From Streptococcus suis (GTDB lineage Bacteria > Bacillota > Bacilli > Lactobacillales > Streptococcaceae): 64,000 nucleotides of DNA. Made by a program: the position numbers and the translations under genes. The notes under the pieces are model-generated. The model was not told the origin of the DNA, did no database searches, and worked only from the letters and a program-made list of their open reading frames with translations. Positions 1 through 9,211 of this stretch are shown here, piece by piece. How positions within the stretch are numbered: the first letter of the stretch is position 1; each line of letters starts with the position of its first letter. The DNA is taken from NCBI GenBank assembly GCA_002831545.1, contig CP025095.1:744001-808000 (forward strand), read 5' to 3'.

Positions 1-166
1 GAAGGAAGGAAAATCAGTTCTAACGATTGCCGTTGGTTGCACGGGCGGTCAACATAGAAGCGTAGCCTTTGCTAAACGCTTGGCAGATGATTTGGAGAAA
101 AACTGGATTGTCAATCGTAGCCATCGCGATAAGGACAGACGGAAGGAGACGGTCAACCGCTCATGA
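1..166 (+). CDS. rapZ: RapZ (YvcJ-like) nucleotide-binding protein, C-terminal end only
   Basis: Only the last 54 codons are in the window, read from base 2. They carry the RapZ-family signature CTGGQHRSV (starting near residue 13 of the fragment), followed by a basic tail. The family is a P-loop nucleotide-binding protein that senses glucosamine-6-phosphate signalling in enterobacteria and is linked to envelope control in Firmicutes. The stop TGA overlaps the next start by four bases (ATGA), so it is translationally coupled to yvcK, as in the usual rapZ-yvcK-whiA cluster. The 5' part lies outside the window. Confidence 0.9.
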   Translation, partial: KEGKSVLTIAVGCTGGQHRSVAFAKRLADDLEKNWIVNRSHRDKDRRKETVNRS

Positions 167-1137
167 GAAAACCAAAGATTACAGTTATCGGGGGCGGAAC
201 GGGAATTCCAGTCATTTTGAAGAGTTTGCGGGATAAGGATGTAGAGATTACCGCTATCGTGACGGTAGCTGATGACGGAGGATCTTCGGGGGAAATCCGC
301 CAGGCTTTGCAGGTGACCCCTCCAGGTGATTTGCGTAACGTCCTATTGGCTATGTCGGATATGCCCAAACTTTATGAACAAATTTTCCAGTATCGTTTTG
401 CGGATTCAGATGGACCCTTGGCTGGTCATCCACTAGGGAATCTCATCATTGCTGGCATTTCAGAAATGCAGGGTTCAACCTACAATGCGATGAGGTTGTT
501 GACGCGCTTTTTCCATACGACAGGGCGGATTTATCCATCTAGCGAACAGGCCTTGACTCTTCATGCTATTTTTACAGATGGGACCGAGGTAGCAGGTGAG
601 AGCAAGATTTCCAAGCATAATGGGATGATTGATCATGTCTATGTGACAAATTCTTATAACGATGATGAACCGAAAGCCAGTCGCCAGGTGGTTGAAACGA
701 TTATGGAAAGTGACATGATCGTACTTGGACCGGGTTCTCTTTTTACCTCAATCTTGCCGAATCTGATGATTTCTGACATTGGCAAAGCCCTAAAAGAAAC
801 CAAGGCTGAAGTGACCTATGTGTGCAACATTATGACCCAACGGGGAGAGACTGAGTTTTTCTCAGATGCGGACCATGTGGCGGTTCTCAATGCACACCTA
901 GCTGAACAATTCATTGATACAGTTTTGGTCAATATTGAGCCGGTTCCACAAGAGTATATGAATAGCAACCAGTTTGATGAATACTTGGTACAGGTAAAAC
1001 ACGATTTTGCAGGTTTGCAAAAACAGGCTAATCGTGTGATTTCTTCGAATTTTCTTCGTTTGGAAAATGGCGGAGCTTTCCATGATGGTGACTTGGTGGT
1101 AGAAGAGTTGCTCAAGATTTTGCAGGTGCGGCCATGA
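163..1137 (+). CDS. yvcK: YvcK/CofD-like gluconeogenesis and cell-shape factor
   Basis: This 324-residue protein is of normal family length. The N-terminal [14 protein letters not shown] motif (residues about 10-23) is the nucleotide-sugar-binding loop of the CofD/YvcK fold, and a second conserved [14 protein letters not shown] stretch follows near residue 190. Known family members bind UDP-GlcNAc and support growth on gluconeogenic carbon and correct peptidoglycan synthesis. The start ATG overlaps the rapZ stop, and its own stop overlaps whiA by four bases (ATGA), so the three genes form a tightly coupled operon. Confidence 0.93.
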   Translation: MRKPKITVIGGGTGIPVILKSLRDKDVEITAIVTVADDGGSSGEIRQALQVTPPGDLRNVLLAMSDMPKLYEQIFQYRFADSDGPLAGHPLGNLIIAGISEMQGSTYNAMRLLTRFFHTTGRIYPSSEQALTLHAIFTDGTEVAGESKISKHNGMIDHVYVTNSYNDDEPKASRQVVETIMESDMIVLGPGSLFTSILPNLMISDIGKALKETKAEVTYVCNIMTQRGETEFFSDADHVAVLNAHLAEQFIDTVLVNIEPVPQEYMNSNQFDEYLVQVKHDFAGLQKQANRVISSNFLRLENGGAFHDGDLVVEELLKILQVRP

Positions 1138-2051
1138 GTTTTACAGTACAAGTAAAGGAAGAATTGCTGCTTCAGTCTAGCTCAAATAAGAGCGAGCTAT
1201 CTGCTATTATCAAATTATCAGGTAGTTTGGGCTTAGCTTCATCAGGTTTGACTCTTTCTATCAGCACGGAAAATGCAAAGATTGCCCGTCACATTTATGA
1301 ACTGTTACTCCATTTCTACCAGATTAAGGCTGAGATTCGCCATCATCAAAAACCTAATCTCAAAAAGAACCGTGTGTATGCAGTTTTGATAGAAGACGGC
1401 GTGAATGAGATATTGAACGATTTGCATTTGGCTGATAGCTTCTTTGGATTAGAGACGGGGATTTCTCCCTTGGTTTTGGAAAATGATTCGTGGAGTCAAG
1501 CCTATCTTCGTGGAGCATTTTTAGCGGCAGGCTCTGTTAAGGATCCTGAAAAAGGAAAATACCAGCTTGAAATAGCTTCTGTCTATAGTGACCATGCCAA
1601 TGACCTGGCCAATCTGATGCAGAAATTTCTTTTGGATGCCAAAGTCATTGAGCGAAGTAAGGGAACCATTACCTATCTGCAACGTGCAGAGGACATTATG
1701 GATTTTCTTTTGGTGATTGGAGCAGAAGAGACAAAGACAGAATTTGAGAATGTTAAATTGCTTCGTGAGGCTCGCAATGACCTAAATCGAGCTACAAATG
1801 CGGAAGCCGCTAATATTGCAAAGACGGTCAATGCTAGTATGAAAACAATCAATAATATTATCAAAATTATGGATACTATCGGTCTAGATCAGTTGTCAGG
1901 TGACTTGCAGGAGATTGCCCAGTTGCGAATTCAGCATCCAGACTATTCCATTCAGCAATTGGCGGATAGTCTAACGGTACCGATCACTAAAAGTGGTGTC
2001 AACCATCGTTTGCGAAAAATCAATAAGATTGCGGATGAATTGACTGACTAG
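1134..2051 (+). CDS. whiA: DNA-binding protein WhiA
   Basis: This 305-residue protein has the usual WhiA layout: a LAGLIDADG-like N-terminal domain ([11 protein letters not shown] near residue 123 is the degenerate homing-endonuclease motif) and a C-terminal helix-turn-helix ([13 protein letters not shown], with the final [10 protein letters not shown]). WhiA binds DNA and affects cell division and chromosome segregation in Firmicutes. It is translationally coupled to yvcK through an ATGA overlap and ends the operon before a strong hairpin terminator at 2181. Confidence 0.94.
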   Translation: MSFTVQVKEELLLQSSSNKSELSAIIKLSGSLGLASSGLTLSISTENAKIARHIYELLLHFYQIKAEIRHHQKPNLKKNRVYAVLIEDGVNEILNDLHLADSFFGLETGISPLVLENDSWSQAYLRGAFLAAGSVKDPEKGKYQLEIASVYSDHANDLANLMQKFLLDAKVIERSKGTITYLQRAEDIMDFLLVIGAEETKTEFENVKLLREARNDLNRATNAEAANIAKTVNASMKTINNIIKIMDTIGLDQLSGDLQEIAQLRIQHPDYSIQQLADSLTVPITKSGVNHRLRKINKIADELTD

Positions 2052-2180
2052 ATAGGTATACATAGAATGTTATAGTCATTTGAATTAACTTTGATACATC
2101 GTTACTCTCGGCTTGCCGTACTCTAGTATTGCTTGCACCTCAGTTCCTTGTCTGAAAGTTAATTCATTCGACGATACTAA

Positions 2181-2206
2181 GACTGGTTCGAAAGGACCAG
2201 TTTTTT
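2181..2206 (+). terminator. Rho-independent terminator after whiA
   Basis: ACTGGT and ACCAGT form a stem around a short loop (TCGAAAGG), followed immediately by six Ts. It ends the rapZ-yvcK-whiA transcript. The spacer just before it (about 2090-2170) has the core CTTGCCGTACTC, loosely like streptococcal BOX repeats, but is too diverged to call. Confidence 0.85.
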
Positions 2207-2334
2207 GTATGCTGTGATAGCAATCTTCTTCACTGGAATGACCCTGTTTTATGAATTTTTCAGTAATGATTAGCATATAACATTAATATATGTTAGAATA
2301 GATAGAAGGATACTTTAGCTAGAAAGGAGTTTTG

Positions 2335-3030
2335 ATGATAAGCAACGAACAATATGATTATCTAAGGGCACATCCAACTTTTGAACGTTTGACACGTGAT
2401 AGCTTTGATCAATTAGCTAAGCATATTCGTTTTCGAAAGATTCCTAAGGGACAAATCTTTTTTTACGCAGAGGATCCTAGAGATTATCTATTTGTATTGT
2501 ATAAGGGCTATGCTCGGATTGAGCAATATGATGAGACGGATAGTTTTACGTATTTGGACTATATTCGGCAGGGTGGTGCCTTTCCTTTTGGAGATATGTT
2601 TCAGGACAAACCTTATCATTATACTGCCATTGCCATAACGGACCTAGAGTATTTTATTGTACCGATGGTCTTGTTTGAAACCTTGTCGAAGATAAATCCG
2701 AGTCAAATGACTTATATCTGTCAAAAATTATCCAAAGTGCTTCGTTTTCAAGAGTTGCGCTTGCGAAATGCGATGCGTTCCAAGGCATCAGATCGAGTCG
2801 TTCAAGCCTTGGCTCTTCTTTATTGGGATATGTGCCAGCGAGAGCAGTTTGCTACCTTGCCATTTGAAATTCATATTCAAGAGATTTCGCGTTTAGCAGC
2901 TACGACACGGGAAACGGTTAGCTATGTTTTGAAGCAACTGAAGCAGAATGGAAAAATTGCTTATAGCCATAAACAGTTAACTTATTTAGATATTGATTAT
3001 TTCTTAGAAAATTTGACAGAAACTCATTGA
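2335..3030 (+). CDS. flpS: Crp/Fnr-family regulator FlpS, activator of the ADI operon
   Basis: This 231-residue protein has a cyclic-nucleotide-binding-like beta-roll (about residues 10-130, YAEDPRDYLFVLYKGYARIEQ) and a C-terminal winged helix (EISRLAATTRETVSYVLKQLKQ near 185-206). The ATG at 2335 is chosen because AAGGAG lies seven bases upstream; an in-frame TTG lies three bases earlier. FlpS is the described FNR-like regulator adjacent to the arginine deiminase operon in S. suis. No N-terminal FNR-type cysteine cluster is visible; two cysteines lie at IC-QKL and DMC-QRE. An inverted repeat (TAACAT..ATGTTA) at about 2279-2295 overlaps its -10 and may be an operator. Confidence 0.9.
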   Translation: MISNEQYDYLRAHPTFERLTRDSFDQLAKHIRFRKIPKGQIFFYAEDPRDYLFVLYKGYARIEQYDETDSFTYLDYIRQGGAFPFGDMFQDKPYHYTAIAITDLEYFIVPMVLFETLSKINPSQMTYICQKLSKVLRFQELRLRNAMRSKASDRVVQALALLYWDMCQREQFATLPFEIHIQEISRLAATTRETVSYVLKQLKQNGKIAYSHKQLTYLDIDYFLENLTETH

Positions 3031-3103
3031 AGTTTCTGTTTTTTATAAAAAATAAAAATTCATATAATGATATAACGCAAAGAATTATGCATAATATAGG
3101 CGA

Positions 3104-3175
3104 TATAATCGATAATTATTTATAAATAAGGTTGAAAATGTGAAGAATTTCTCAACATAAATGCGAGCGTTTTCA
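3104..3175 (+). promoter_or_regulatory. arcA control region with -10 box and cre-like site
   Basis: A TATAAT at 3104-3109 has no good -35 at 17 bp, which is typical of an activator-dependent promoter. TGCGAGCGTTTTCA at 3162-3175 matches 12 of 14 positions of the CcpA cre consensus and lies about 45 bases downstream of the likely start, a roadblock position. GTTGAAAA and TTCTCAAC (about 3131-3155) form an imperfect stem in the leader. Catabolite repression and FlpS/ArgR control of this operon are established for S. suis; assignment of these exact bases is inference. Confidence 0.6.
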
Positions 3176-3289
3176 AGTTTTTGTTTTTTTGCTCTGTTAA
3201 ACTATGGATGTAAAGAGGAAATGAGAGGCAGGAAAGCGTACGTTCCTCCTCGTTTCCCATCATGTATAAATCTACAAGGAGGACAGATC

Positions 3290-4519
3290 ATGTCAAACCA
3301 TCCAATTCATGTTTTTTCAGAAATTGGTAAGCTGAAAAAAGTTATGTTACACAGACCAGGTAAGGAAATTGAAAACCTGATGCCTGACTACCTAGAACGC
3401 CTACTCTTCGATGATATTCCATTCTTAGAAGATGCACAGAAAGAGCATGATGCATTTGCTCAAGCTCTTCGTGATGAAGGTGTCGAAGTACTCTACTTGG
3501 AAAAATTAGCTGCTGAGTCACTTGTTACACCTGAAATTCGTGAACAATTTATTGATGAATATCTCGAAGAAGCTAACATTCGTGGTCGGGCGACTAAGAA
3601 GGCAATTCGCAAGTTGTTGATGTCTATTGAAGATAATCAAGAACTGGTTGAGAAAACGATGGCTGGTGTTCAAAAGGCAGAATTGCCAGAAATCCCTTCT
3701 GAAGAAAAAGGTTTGACAGATTTGGTTGAATCCTCTTACCCATTTGCAATAGACCCAATGCCAAACCTTTACTTCACACGGGATCCATTTGCTACGATTG
3801 GTAATGCTGTTTCTCTTAACCACATGTATTCAGAAACACGGAACCGTGAAACCTTGTATGGTAAATATATCTTCACCCATCACCCAGAATATGGTGGAAA
3901 AGTTCCATTGGTTTACAATCGTGAAGCAACTACTCGTATAGAGGGTGGTGACGAATTGGTTCTTTCAAAAGATGTTTTGGCAGTAGGTATTTCACAACGT
4001 ACCGATGCTGCATCAATTGAAAAACTATTGGTAAATATCTTTGAACAGCATGTTGGCTTCAAGAAAGTATTGGCATTCGAATTTGCTAACAACCGTAAAT
4101 TCATGCACTTGGATACAGTATTTACCATGGTTGACTATGATAAGTTTACTATCCACCCAGAAATTGAAGGTGACCTTCGTGTCTTCTCTGTAACCTATGA
4201 AAATGATACGCTTCATATTGAAGAAGAACATGGTGACTTGGCAGAACTTTTGGCTGCGAACCTTGGTCTTGAAAAGGTAGAATTGATCCGTTGTGGTGGC
4301 GGTGATATGGTTGCTGCTGGTCGTGAGCAATGGAATGATGGTTCAAATACATTGACTATTGCACCAGGTGTGGTAGTTGTTTACAAACGCAATACGATTA
4401 CCAATGCAATCCTCGAGTCCAAAGGGCTTCGTTTGATTAAGATTGGCGGAAGCGAATTGGTTCGCGGTCGTGGTGGACCTCGTTGTATGTCAATGCCGTT
4501 TGAACGGGAAGACATCTAA
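3290..4519 (+). CDS. arcA: Arginine deiminase
   Basis: This 409-residue protein has the expected length. It hydrolyses L-arginine to citrulline and ammonia in the cytoplasm, the first ADI step. Guanidino-modifying family motifs are visible: [14 protein letters not shown] (substrate Asp), [24 protein letters not shown] (catalytic Glu/His region) and the C-terminal [16 protein letters not shown] with the catalytic Cys. The start at 3290 follows AAGGAGG at 3277-3283; a longer upstream frame lacks a ribosome-binding site. The stop overlaps the next start by one base. This enzyme supports acid tolerance and arginine-based ATP generation. Confidence 0.97.
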   Translation: MSNHPIHVFSEIGKLKKVMLHRPGKEIENLMPDYLERLLFDDIPFLEDAQKEHDAFAQALRDEGVEVLYLEKLAAESLVTPEIREQFIDEYLEEANIRGRATKKAIRKLLMSIEDNQELVEKTMAGVQKAELPEIPSEEKGLTDLVESSYPFAIDPMPNLYFTRDPFATIGNAVSLNHMYSETRNRETLYGKYIFTHHPEYGGKVPLVYNREATTRIEGGDELVLSKDVLAVGISQRTDAASIEKLLVNIFEQHVGFKKVLAFEFANNRKFMHLDTVFTMVDYDKFTIHPEIEGDLRVFSVTYENDTLHIEEEHGDLAELLAANLGLEKVELIRCGGGDMVAAGREQWNDGSNTLTIAPGVVVVYKRNTITNAILESKGLRLIKIGGSELVRGRGGPRCMSMPFEREDI

Positions 4520-4959
4520 TGCCAAGTATAGAACGAACAACAATCGGTTCGGAAGAATGGCAACGCGCAGCCTCTATCTATGTCCGCTATAAGGTATTTG
4601 TCCTTGAGCGTGGTATTGCAAAGGAAGATGAATTTGACCAGAATGATACGGTAGGAAGAGTTTACGCCAATCTCTTTATTGGTGAAGAACCTGTTTCAAC
4701 GGGACGTTTTCTTCCTGTCGGCCCTGGTCAAGCTCGTCTAACCCGAATAGCCACTCTACCGAATTTTCGTGGAAAAGGCTATGGAAAAATGATTATCAGC
4801 TCTTTGGAAGCTTATGCACGTGAAGCAGGCTTTCATCAGTTGAATATACATTCGGAGTTAACTGCAAAGACTTTTTATGAGTCAGTTGGCTACCAAGCAA
4901 CTTCTGAAGTTTATCAAGAAGATGGAGAATGGTGCCAGACATTGACAAAATTTATTTAA
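4519..4959 (+). CDS. GNAT-family N-acetyltransferase inside the ADI operon
   Basis: This 146-residue protein has GNAT motif A (RIATLPNFRGKGYGKMIISSLE, acetyl-CoA pyrophosphate loop R/Q-x-x-G-x-G/A near residues 88-97) and the motif B-like FYESVGYQ near the end. It sits between arcA and arcB, overlapping the arcA stop by one base and followed by arcB after 18 bases, so it is certainly co-transcribed. Its substrate is unknown. Position suggests acetylation of an ADI intermediate, a toxic by-product or an ADI enzyme, but this is inference. Confidence 0.85.
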   Translation: MPSIERTTIGSEEWQRAASIYVRYKVFVLERGIAKEDEFDQNDTVGRVYANLFIGEEPVSTGRFLPVGPGQARLTRIATLPNFRGKGYGKMIISSLEAYAREAGFHQLNIHSELTAKTFYESVGYQATSEVYQEDGEWCQTLTKFI

Positions 4960-4977
4960 ACATTAGGAGAAGAGACA

Positions 4978-5991
4978 ATGACAAACGTATTTAAAGGTAG
5001 ACATTTCCTTGCAGAGAAAGATTTCACACGTGCAGAATTGGAATGGTTGATTGATTTCTCAGCTCATTTGAAAGATTTGAAAAAACGCAATATTCCACAC
5101 CGTTATTTGGAAGGTAAAAATATTGCTCTCTTGTTTGAAAAAACATCAACACGTACTCGTGCTGCCTTCACAGTAGCATCAATTGACCTTGGTGCCCATC
5201 CAGAATATCTTGGTGCAAATGACATCCAACTTGGTAAGAAAGAATCTACAGAAGATACTGCTAAAGTTTTGGGACGTATGTTCGACGGTATTGAATTCCG
5301 TGGTTTCAGTCAAAAAATGGTGGAAGAATTGGCAGAATTCTCTGGTGTGCCAGTATGGAATGGTTTGACAGATGCATGGCACCCAACTCAAATGTTGGCG
5401 GACTACTTGACTGTTAAAGAAAACTTTGGCAAGTTGGAAGGCTTGACTCTGGTTTACTGTGGTGATGGCCGGAACAACGTTGCTAACTCACTTTTGGTAA
5501 CAGGCGCTATCCTTGGTGTCAATGTCCATATCTTCTCTCCAAAAGAACTCTTCCCAGAAGAAGAAGTAGTTGCCTTGGCTGAAGGTTTTGCGAAAGAAAG
5601 TGGAGCACGTGTTCTCATTACTGATAATGCTGACGAAGCAGTCAAAGGCGCAGATGTTCTCTATACAGACGTTTGGGTATCAATGGGTGAAGAAGATAAA
5701 TTTGCTGAACGCGTTGCCCTCTTGAAACCATACCAAGTGAATATGGAATTGGTGAAAAAAGCAGAAAATGACAATCTCATCTTCTTGCACTGCTTGCCTG
5801 CCTTCCATGATACAAACACTGTTTATGGTAAAGATGTCGCTGAAAAATTCGGTGTAGAAGAAATGGAAGTAACAGACGAAGTATTCCGTAGCAAATATGC
5901 TCGTCACTTCGACCAAGCTGAAAACCGTATGCACACTATTAAAGCAGTGATGGCGGCTACTTTAGGGGATCCATTTGTTCCACGTGTGTAA
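4978..5991 (+). CDS. arcB: Catabolic ornithine carbamoyltransferase
   Basis: This 337-residue protein has STRTRAAFT (carbamoyl-phosphate binding, residues about 57-65) and HCLPAFHD (ornithine/citrulline binding, near 270). It catalyses phosphorolysis of citrulline to ornithine and carbamoyl phosphate, the second ADI step. The AGGAG site lies eight bases upstream of the ATG. Expected partners arcA, arcC and arcD flank it. A BOX-like repeat separates it from arcC. Confidence 0.97.
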   Translation: MTNVFKGRHFLAEKDFTRAELEWLIDFSAHLKDLKKRNIPHRYLEGKNIALLFEKTSTRTRAAFTVASIDLGAHPEYLGANDIQLGKKESTEDTAKVLGRMFDGIEFRGFSQKMVEELAEFSGVPVWNGLTDAWHPTQMLADYLTVKENFGKLEGLTLVYCGDGRNNVANSLLVTGAILGVNVHIFSPKELFPEEEVVALAEGFAKESGARVLITDNADEAVKGADVLYTDVWVSMGEEDKFAERVALLKPYQVNMELVKKAENDNLIFLHCLPAFHDTNTVYGKDVAEKFGVEEMEVTDEVFRSKYARHFDQAENRMHTIKAVMAATLGDPFVPRV

Positions 5992-5992
5992 T

Positions 5993-6192
5993 ACTCTTCG
6001 AAAATCAAACTCATACGTTGTTGCCTCGATTTGATGACTGAAAAGCTCCAGTGGAGGTTTTCAGCCTGTTCCCTTGAAGTATGAAAGGAACGGAGTTCTA
6101 TCTTCATATGTGAAGCGAACTTCGCTCTATTTCCAACCTCCAAAGGTTCCCCGAACCTTTGAAGCAAGTCTGATTTTGATTTTCATTGAGTA
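5993..6192. repeat. BOX-like dispersed repeat between arcB and arcC
   Basis: The segment opens with ATACTCTTCGAAAATCAAA and closes with the near-inverted TTTGATTTTCATTGAGTAT, which are the terminal sequences of streptococcal BOX elements. The interior contains GAACTTCGCTC and the hairpin AGGTTCCCCGAACCT. The same interior block (CCAACCTCCAAAGGTTCCCC) recurs at about 14156-14175 inside another repeat. Its location within an operon means it is transcribed and can fold, possibly tuning arcC/arcD expression relative to arcAB. Confidence 0.7.
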
Positions 6193-6300
6193 TATTCTCT
6201 AGTCATCGCAACCTCCGGGGGCTGGCACCCAGCCCCCTTATTTTGAGGGTAGATGTGTAAGCGATTACTATTTCGCGAAAGTGAGGAAAAAGCAAGAGAT

Positions 6301-7248
6301 ATGGCAAATCGTAAAATTGTAGTAGCCTTGGGTGGCAATGCCATTTTATCGTCCGACCCATCGGCTAAAGCACAAAAAGAGGCCTTGGTACAAACAGCTA
6401 AGCACCTTGTAAAATTGATAAAAAATGGGGACGACCTTATTATCACGCATGGTAATGGTCCTCAGGTTGGAAACTTACTTCTTCAAAACCTTGCTGCTGA
6501 TTCGGAAAAGAACCCAGCTTTTCCATTAGACAGTTTGGTAGCCATGACAGAAGGTTCGATTGGTTTCTGGTTGCAAAATGCCTTGGAAAATGAATTGCTC
6601 AAGGAAGGCATTGAAAAAGATGTAGCATCTGTTGTGACCCAGGTTATCGTGGATAAGAATGATCCCGCCTTCGAAAATTTGACCAAGCCGATTGGACCAT
6701 TCTATACAGAAGAAGAAGCGAAAGCAGAAGCAGAAAAGACTGGTGCAACCTTCAAAGAAGATGCTGGTCGTGGCTGGCGCAAAGTCGTTGCTTCGCCAAA
6801 ACCTGTAGGAATAAAAGAAATTGGTACCATTCGTACCCTTCTCAATGCAGGTGAGGTAGTCGTAGCTGCTGGAGGCGGAGGTATTCCAGTTGTCCAAGAA
6901 GCAGATGGCACCCTGACCGGTGTGGAAGCAGTTATCGATAAGGACTTTGCTTCTCAATGTTTGGCAGAATTGGTTGACGCAGACTTGTTTATCGTCTTGA
7001 CCGGTGTAGACTATGTCTTTGTTAACTACAACAAACCAGACCAAGAAAAATTAGAAACAGTTACCGTAGCTGAATTGGAAGAATATATCAAACAAAATCA
7101 ATTCGCACCAGGTTCCATGCTACCGAAAGTTGAAGCAGCTATTGCTTTTGTAAACAATAAGCCGCAATCAAAAGCAGTCATTACCTCATTAGAAAACTTA
7201 GGCGCTTTGATTGAATCCGATAGCGGCACTATCATTGTCAAAGGCTAA
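6301..7248 (+). CDS. arcC: Carbamate kinase
   Basis: This 315-residue protein begins [16 protein letters not shown], the amino-acid-kinase N-terminus with the GGNA phosphate loop. [13 protein letters not shown] and AAGGGGIPV are further family motifs. It transfers the phosphoryl group of carbamoyl phosphate to ADP, giving the ATP of the ADI pathway. The ATG at 6301 fits the family N-terminus; an in-frame ATG at 6253 would add 16 atypical residues. The Shine-Dalgarno is weak (GAGGAAAAAG). Confidence 0.96.
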   Translation: MANRKIVVALGGNAILSSDPSAKAQKEALVQTAKHLVKLIKNGDDLIITHGNGPQVGNLLLQNLAADSEKNPAFPLDSLVAMTEGSIGFWLQNALENELLKEGIEKDVASVVTQVIVDKNDPAFENLTKPIGPFYTEEEAKAEAEKTGATFKEDAGRGWRKVVASPKPVGIKEIGTIRTLLNAGEVVVAAGGGGIPVVQEADGTLTGVEAVIDKDFASQCLAELVDADLFIVLTGVDYVFVNYNKPDQEKLETVTVAELEEYIKQNQFAPGSMLPKVEAAIAFVNNKPQSKAVITSLENLGALIESDSGTIIVKG

Positions 7249-7590
7249 GTAGCTGTATGTATCGTTGAGGCTTCTATTTATTGATGTACTCTGCATGCAA
7301 ATATAGTTTTTAAACTAGACGGGTTATTTATTGATGGAGTTAGGGGAGTGGGAGTGTTGATAGTCCTACAAGGGTTCCCTTTAATCGAAACATGAAGGTC
7401 TGGGCTTCTAAGCTCCCTCCCCTCTCATCCATTTCCTATCAAGTATCTATCTATAAGCAATGATTTCAGATAATAGACTGAAGGAGATAGACATCTCTTG
7501 AAGATAGGTGGATATTTGATACGGTTATTACGGATACAATTTCCCTTAAATAGGGGATAAACTTTTAAAATATTATAGGAGGTTTTTGCG
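7249..7590. other. 342-base arcC-arcD gap with G/C-block inverted repeat
   Basis: No gene is seen here. GGGGAGTGGGAG at about 7342-7355 pairs imperfectly with CTCCCTCCCC at about 7411-7422, and CCCCTCTCAT is shared with the end of the MITE-like repeat at 14353. This may be a decayed copy of that repeat. A good ribosome-binding site (AGGAGG) for arcD closes the gap. A separate arcD promoter is possible but not obvious. Confidence 0.4.
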
Positions 7591-9093
7591 ATGAGCGAAA
7601 AAGTGAAAAAAGGCTTTAAATTGCCTTCGTCTTATACAATATTGATGCTCATTATTGCCTTTATGGCAGTGATGACATGGATTATTCCAGCTGGTCAGTA
7701 TCAGGTTGATGAAGCCGGACATTTGGTGGCTGGTACCTATGAGAAGGTTGCTCAAAATCCACAAGGGATTTACGATGTTTTTATGGCTCCAGTTCGTGCC
7801 ATGCTTGGTCATGGTGCGACTGAAGCAGCGATTAACGTAGCATTCTTCATCATCATGGTTGGTGCCTTTCTTGGTGTAGTTAACGAAACAGGTGCACTTG
7901 ATGTAGGGATTGCTTCTATTGTAAAACGCTTCAAAGGTCGTGAAAAAATGTTGATTTACATTCTCATGACTTTGTTTGCCTTGGGAGGCTCAACCTATGG
8001 TATGGGTGAAGAAACAATGGCTTTCTTCCCACTCCTTGTTCCTGTTATGATGGCGGTTGGTTTTGATAGTATTACTGGTGTAGCCATCATCTTGCTAGGG
8101 TCTCAAATCGGCTGTTTGGCTTCTACTGTAAACCCATTTGCGACAGTTGTTGCTTCTGACGCAGCAGGTGTAAGTGTTGCGGATGGTATGATTTGGCGCT
8201 TTGTCTTCTTCGTTGTCATTCTCGCGATGGGGGTTCTCTTTGTAGCCAACTATGCTGAGAAAGTGAAAAATGATCCGACTAAGTCCTTGGTTTATAAACA
8301 ACGTGAAGCGGACATGCAACACTTTAATGTAACAGCAACTCAAGAAGTGAATGCAGAATTATCACCAGCTCAAAAACGTGTTCTCTGGGTATTTGTATTA
8401 ACATTTGTTCTCATGATTTGTAGCTTTATTCCATGGGAAGATTTGGGTGTGACTATCTTTACACAATTTAATGATTGGTTGATTGGTCTTCCATTCATCG
8501 GTCAAGTGATTGGTTCTTCAACAGCTGCTCTTGGTACTTGGTACTTCCCAGAAGGAGCAATGCTCTTTGGTATCGCAGGGATTGTAGTTGGTTTAGTTTA
8601 TGGTATGAGTGAAGAACGTTTGGTAAAATCCTTTATGTTCGGTGCGGCTGATATTTTCAGCGTAGCTTTGATTTGTGCTATCGCGCGTGGTATTCAAGTC
8701 ATCATGAACGATGGTATGATTACTGCCACTATTCTCCACATGGGTGAAGAAGGATTGCAAGGTTTGTCTTCACAAGTATTCATCATTTTGACATATCTCT
8801 TCTATCTACCAATGTCCTTCCTGATTCCATCTTCATCAGGTCTTGCAGGGGCTTCTATGGGTATCATGGCACCTCTTGGTGAATTTGTAAATGTACCAGC
8901 GAGCTTGGTTATCACAGCTTTCCAAGCTGCATCAGGTCTCTTGAACTTGGTGGCTCCAACATCAGGTATTGTAATGGGAGCCTTGGCACTTGGTCGTGTT
9001 GAAATTGGTACTTGGTATAAATTTGTAGGTAAGTTAATCGTAGGCATCATGATTGCCTCCATAGCTATTTTGGTCATTGCGACATTCTTCTAA
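7591..9093 (+). CDS. arcD: ArcD, arginine/ornithine antiporter of the YfcC type
   Basis: This 500-residue polytopic membrane protein has about 12 hydrophobic segments, starting SYTILMLIIAFMAVMTWIIP. By sequence it is a YfcC-family carrier (GSQIGCLASTVNPFATV and LIPSSSGLAGASMGIMAPLG are typical), the type that serves as ArcD in S. suis, rather than the APC-type ArcD of other bacteria. Its role is electroneutral exchange of external arginine for ornithine. It is preceded by AGGAGG with a nine-base spacer and followed by a terminator-like hairpin before arcH. Confidence 0.9.
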   Translation: MSEKVKKGFKLPSSYTILMLIIAFMAVMTWIIPAGQYQVDEAGHLVAGTYEKVAQNPQGIYDVFMAPVRAMLGHGATEAAINVAFFIIMVGAFLGVVNETGALDVGIASIVKRFKGREKMLIYILMTLFALGGSTYGMGEETMAFFPLLVPVMMAVGFDSITGVAIILLGSQIGCLASTVNPFATVVASDAAGVSVADGMIWRFVFFVVILAMGVLFVANYAEKVKNDPTKSLVYKQREADMQHFNVTATQEVNAELSPAQKRVLWVFVLTFVLMICSFIPWEDLGVTIFTQFNDWLIGLPFIGQVIGSSTAALGTWYFPEGAMLFGIAGIVVGLVYGMSEERLVKSFMFGAADIFSVALICAIARGIQVIMNDGMITATILHMGEEGLQGLSSQVFIILTYLFYLPMSFLIPSSSGLAGASMGIMAPLGEFVNVPASLVITAFQAASGLLNLVAPTSGIVMGALALGRVEIGTWYKFVGKLIVGIMIASIAILVIATFF

Positions 9094-9101
9094 TCGAAAT
9101 T

Positions 9102-9149
9102 CTGGGTCAGATTTTATCATGAATACAGATAAAATTTGGCTCAGTTTTT
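9102..9149 (+). terminator. Hairpin terminator between arcD and arcH
   Basis: CTGGGTCAGATTTTATC pairs with GATAAAATTTGGCTCAG (two G-T or mismatched positions) and is followed by five Ts. It probably attenuates transcription from arcD into arcH. A -10-like TATGATAGAAT follows at about 9155 and may drive arcH separately. Confidence 0.75.
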
Positions 9150-9211
9150 CCTTTTATGATAGAATAGTGCTAGAAAATATATCATATCTTATTATGTTGA
9201 AAGGGGACACA

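Noticed and set aside
2090-2170. Possible BOX-like core upstream of flpS
   Set aside because: Only about 12 bases (CTTGCCGTACTC) resemble the BOX core and no terminal sequences are present.
2085-2276. 63-codon minus-strand frame between whiA and flpS
   Set aside because: It runs through the whiA terminator hairpin and has no Shine-Dalgarno; it is probably spacer with a diverged repeat.
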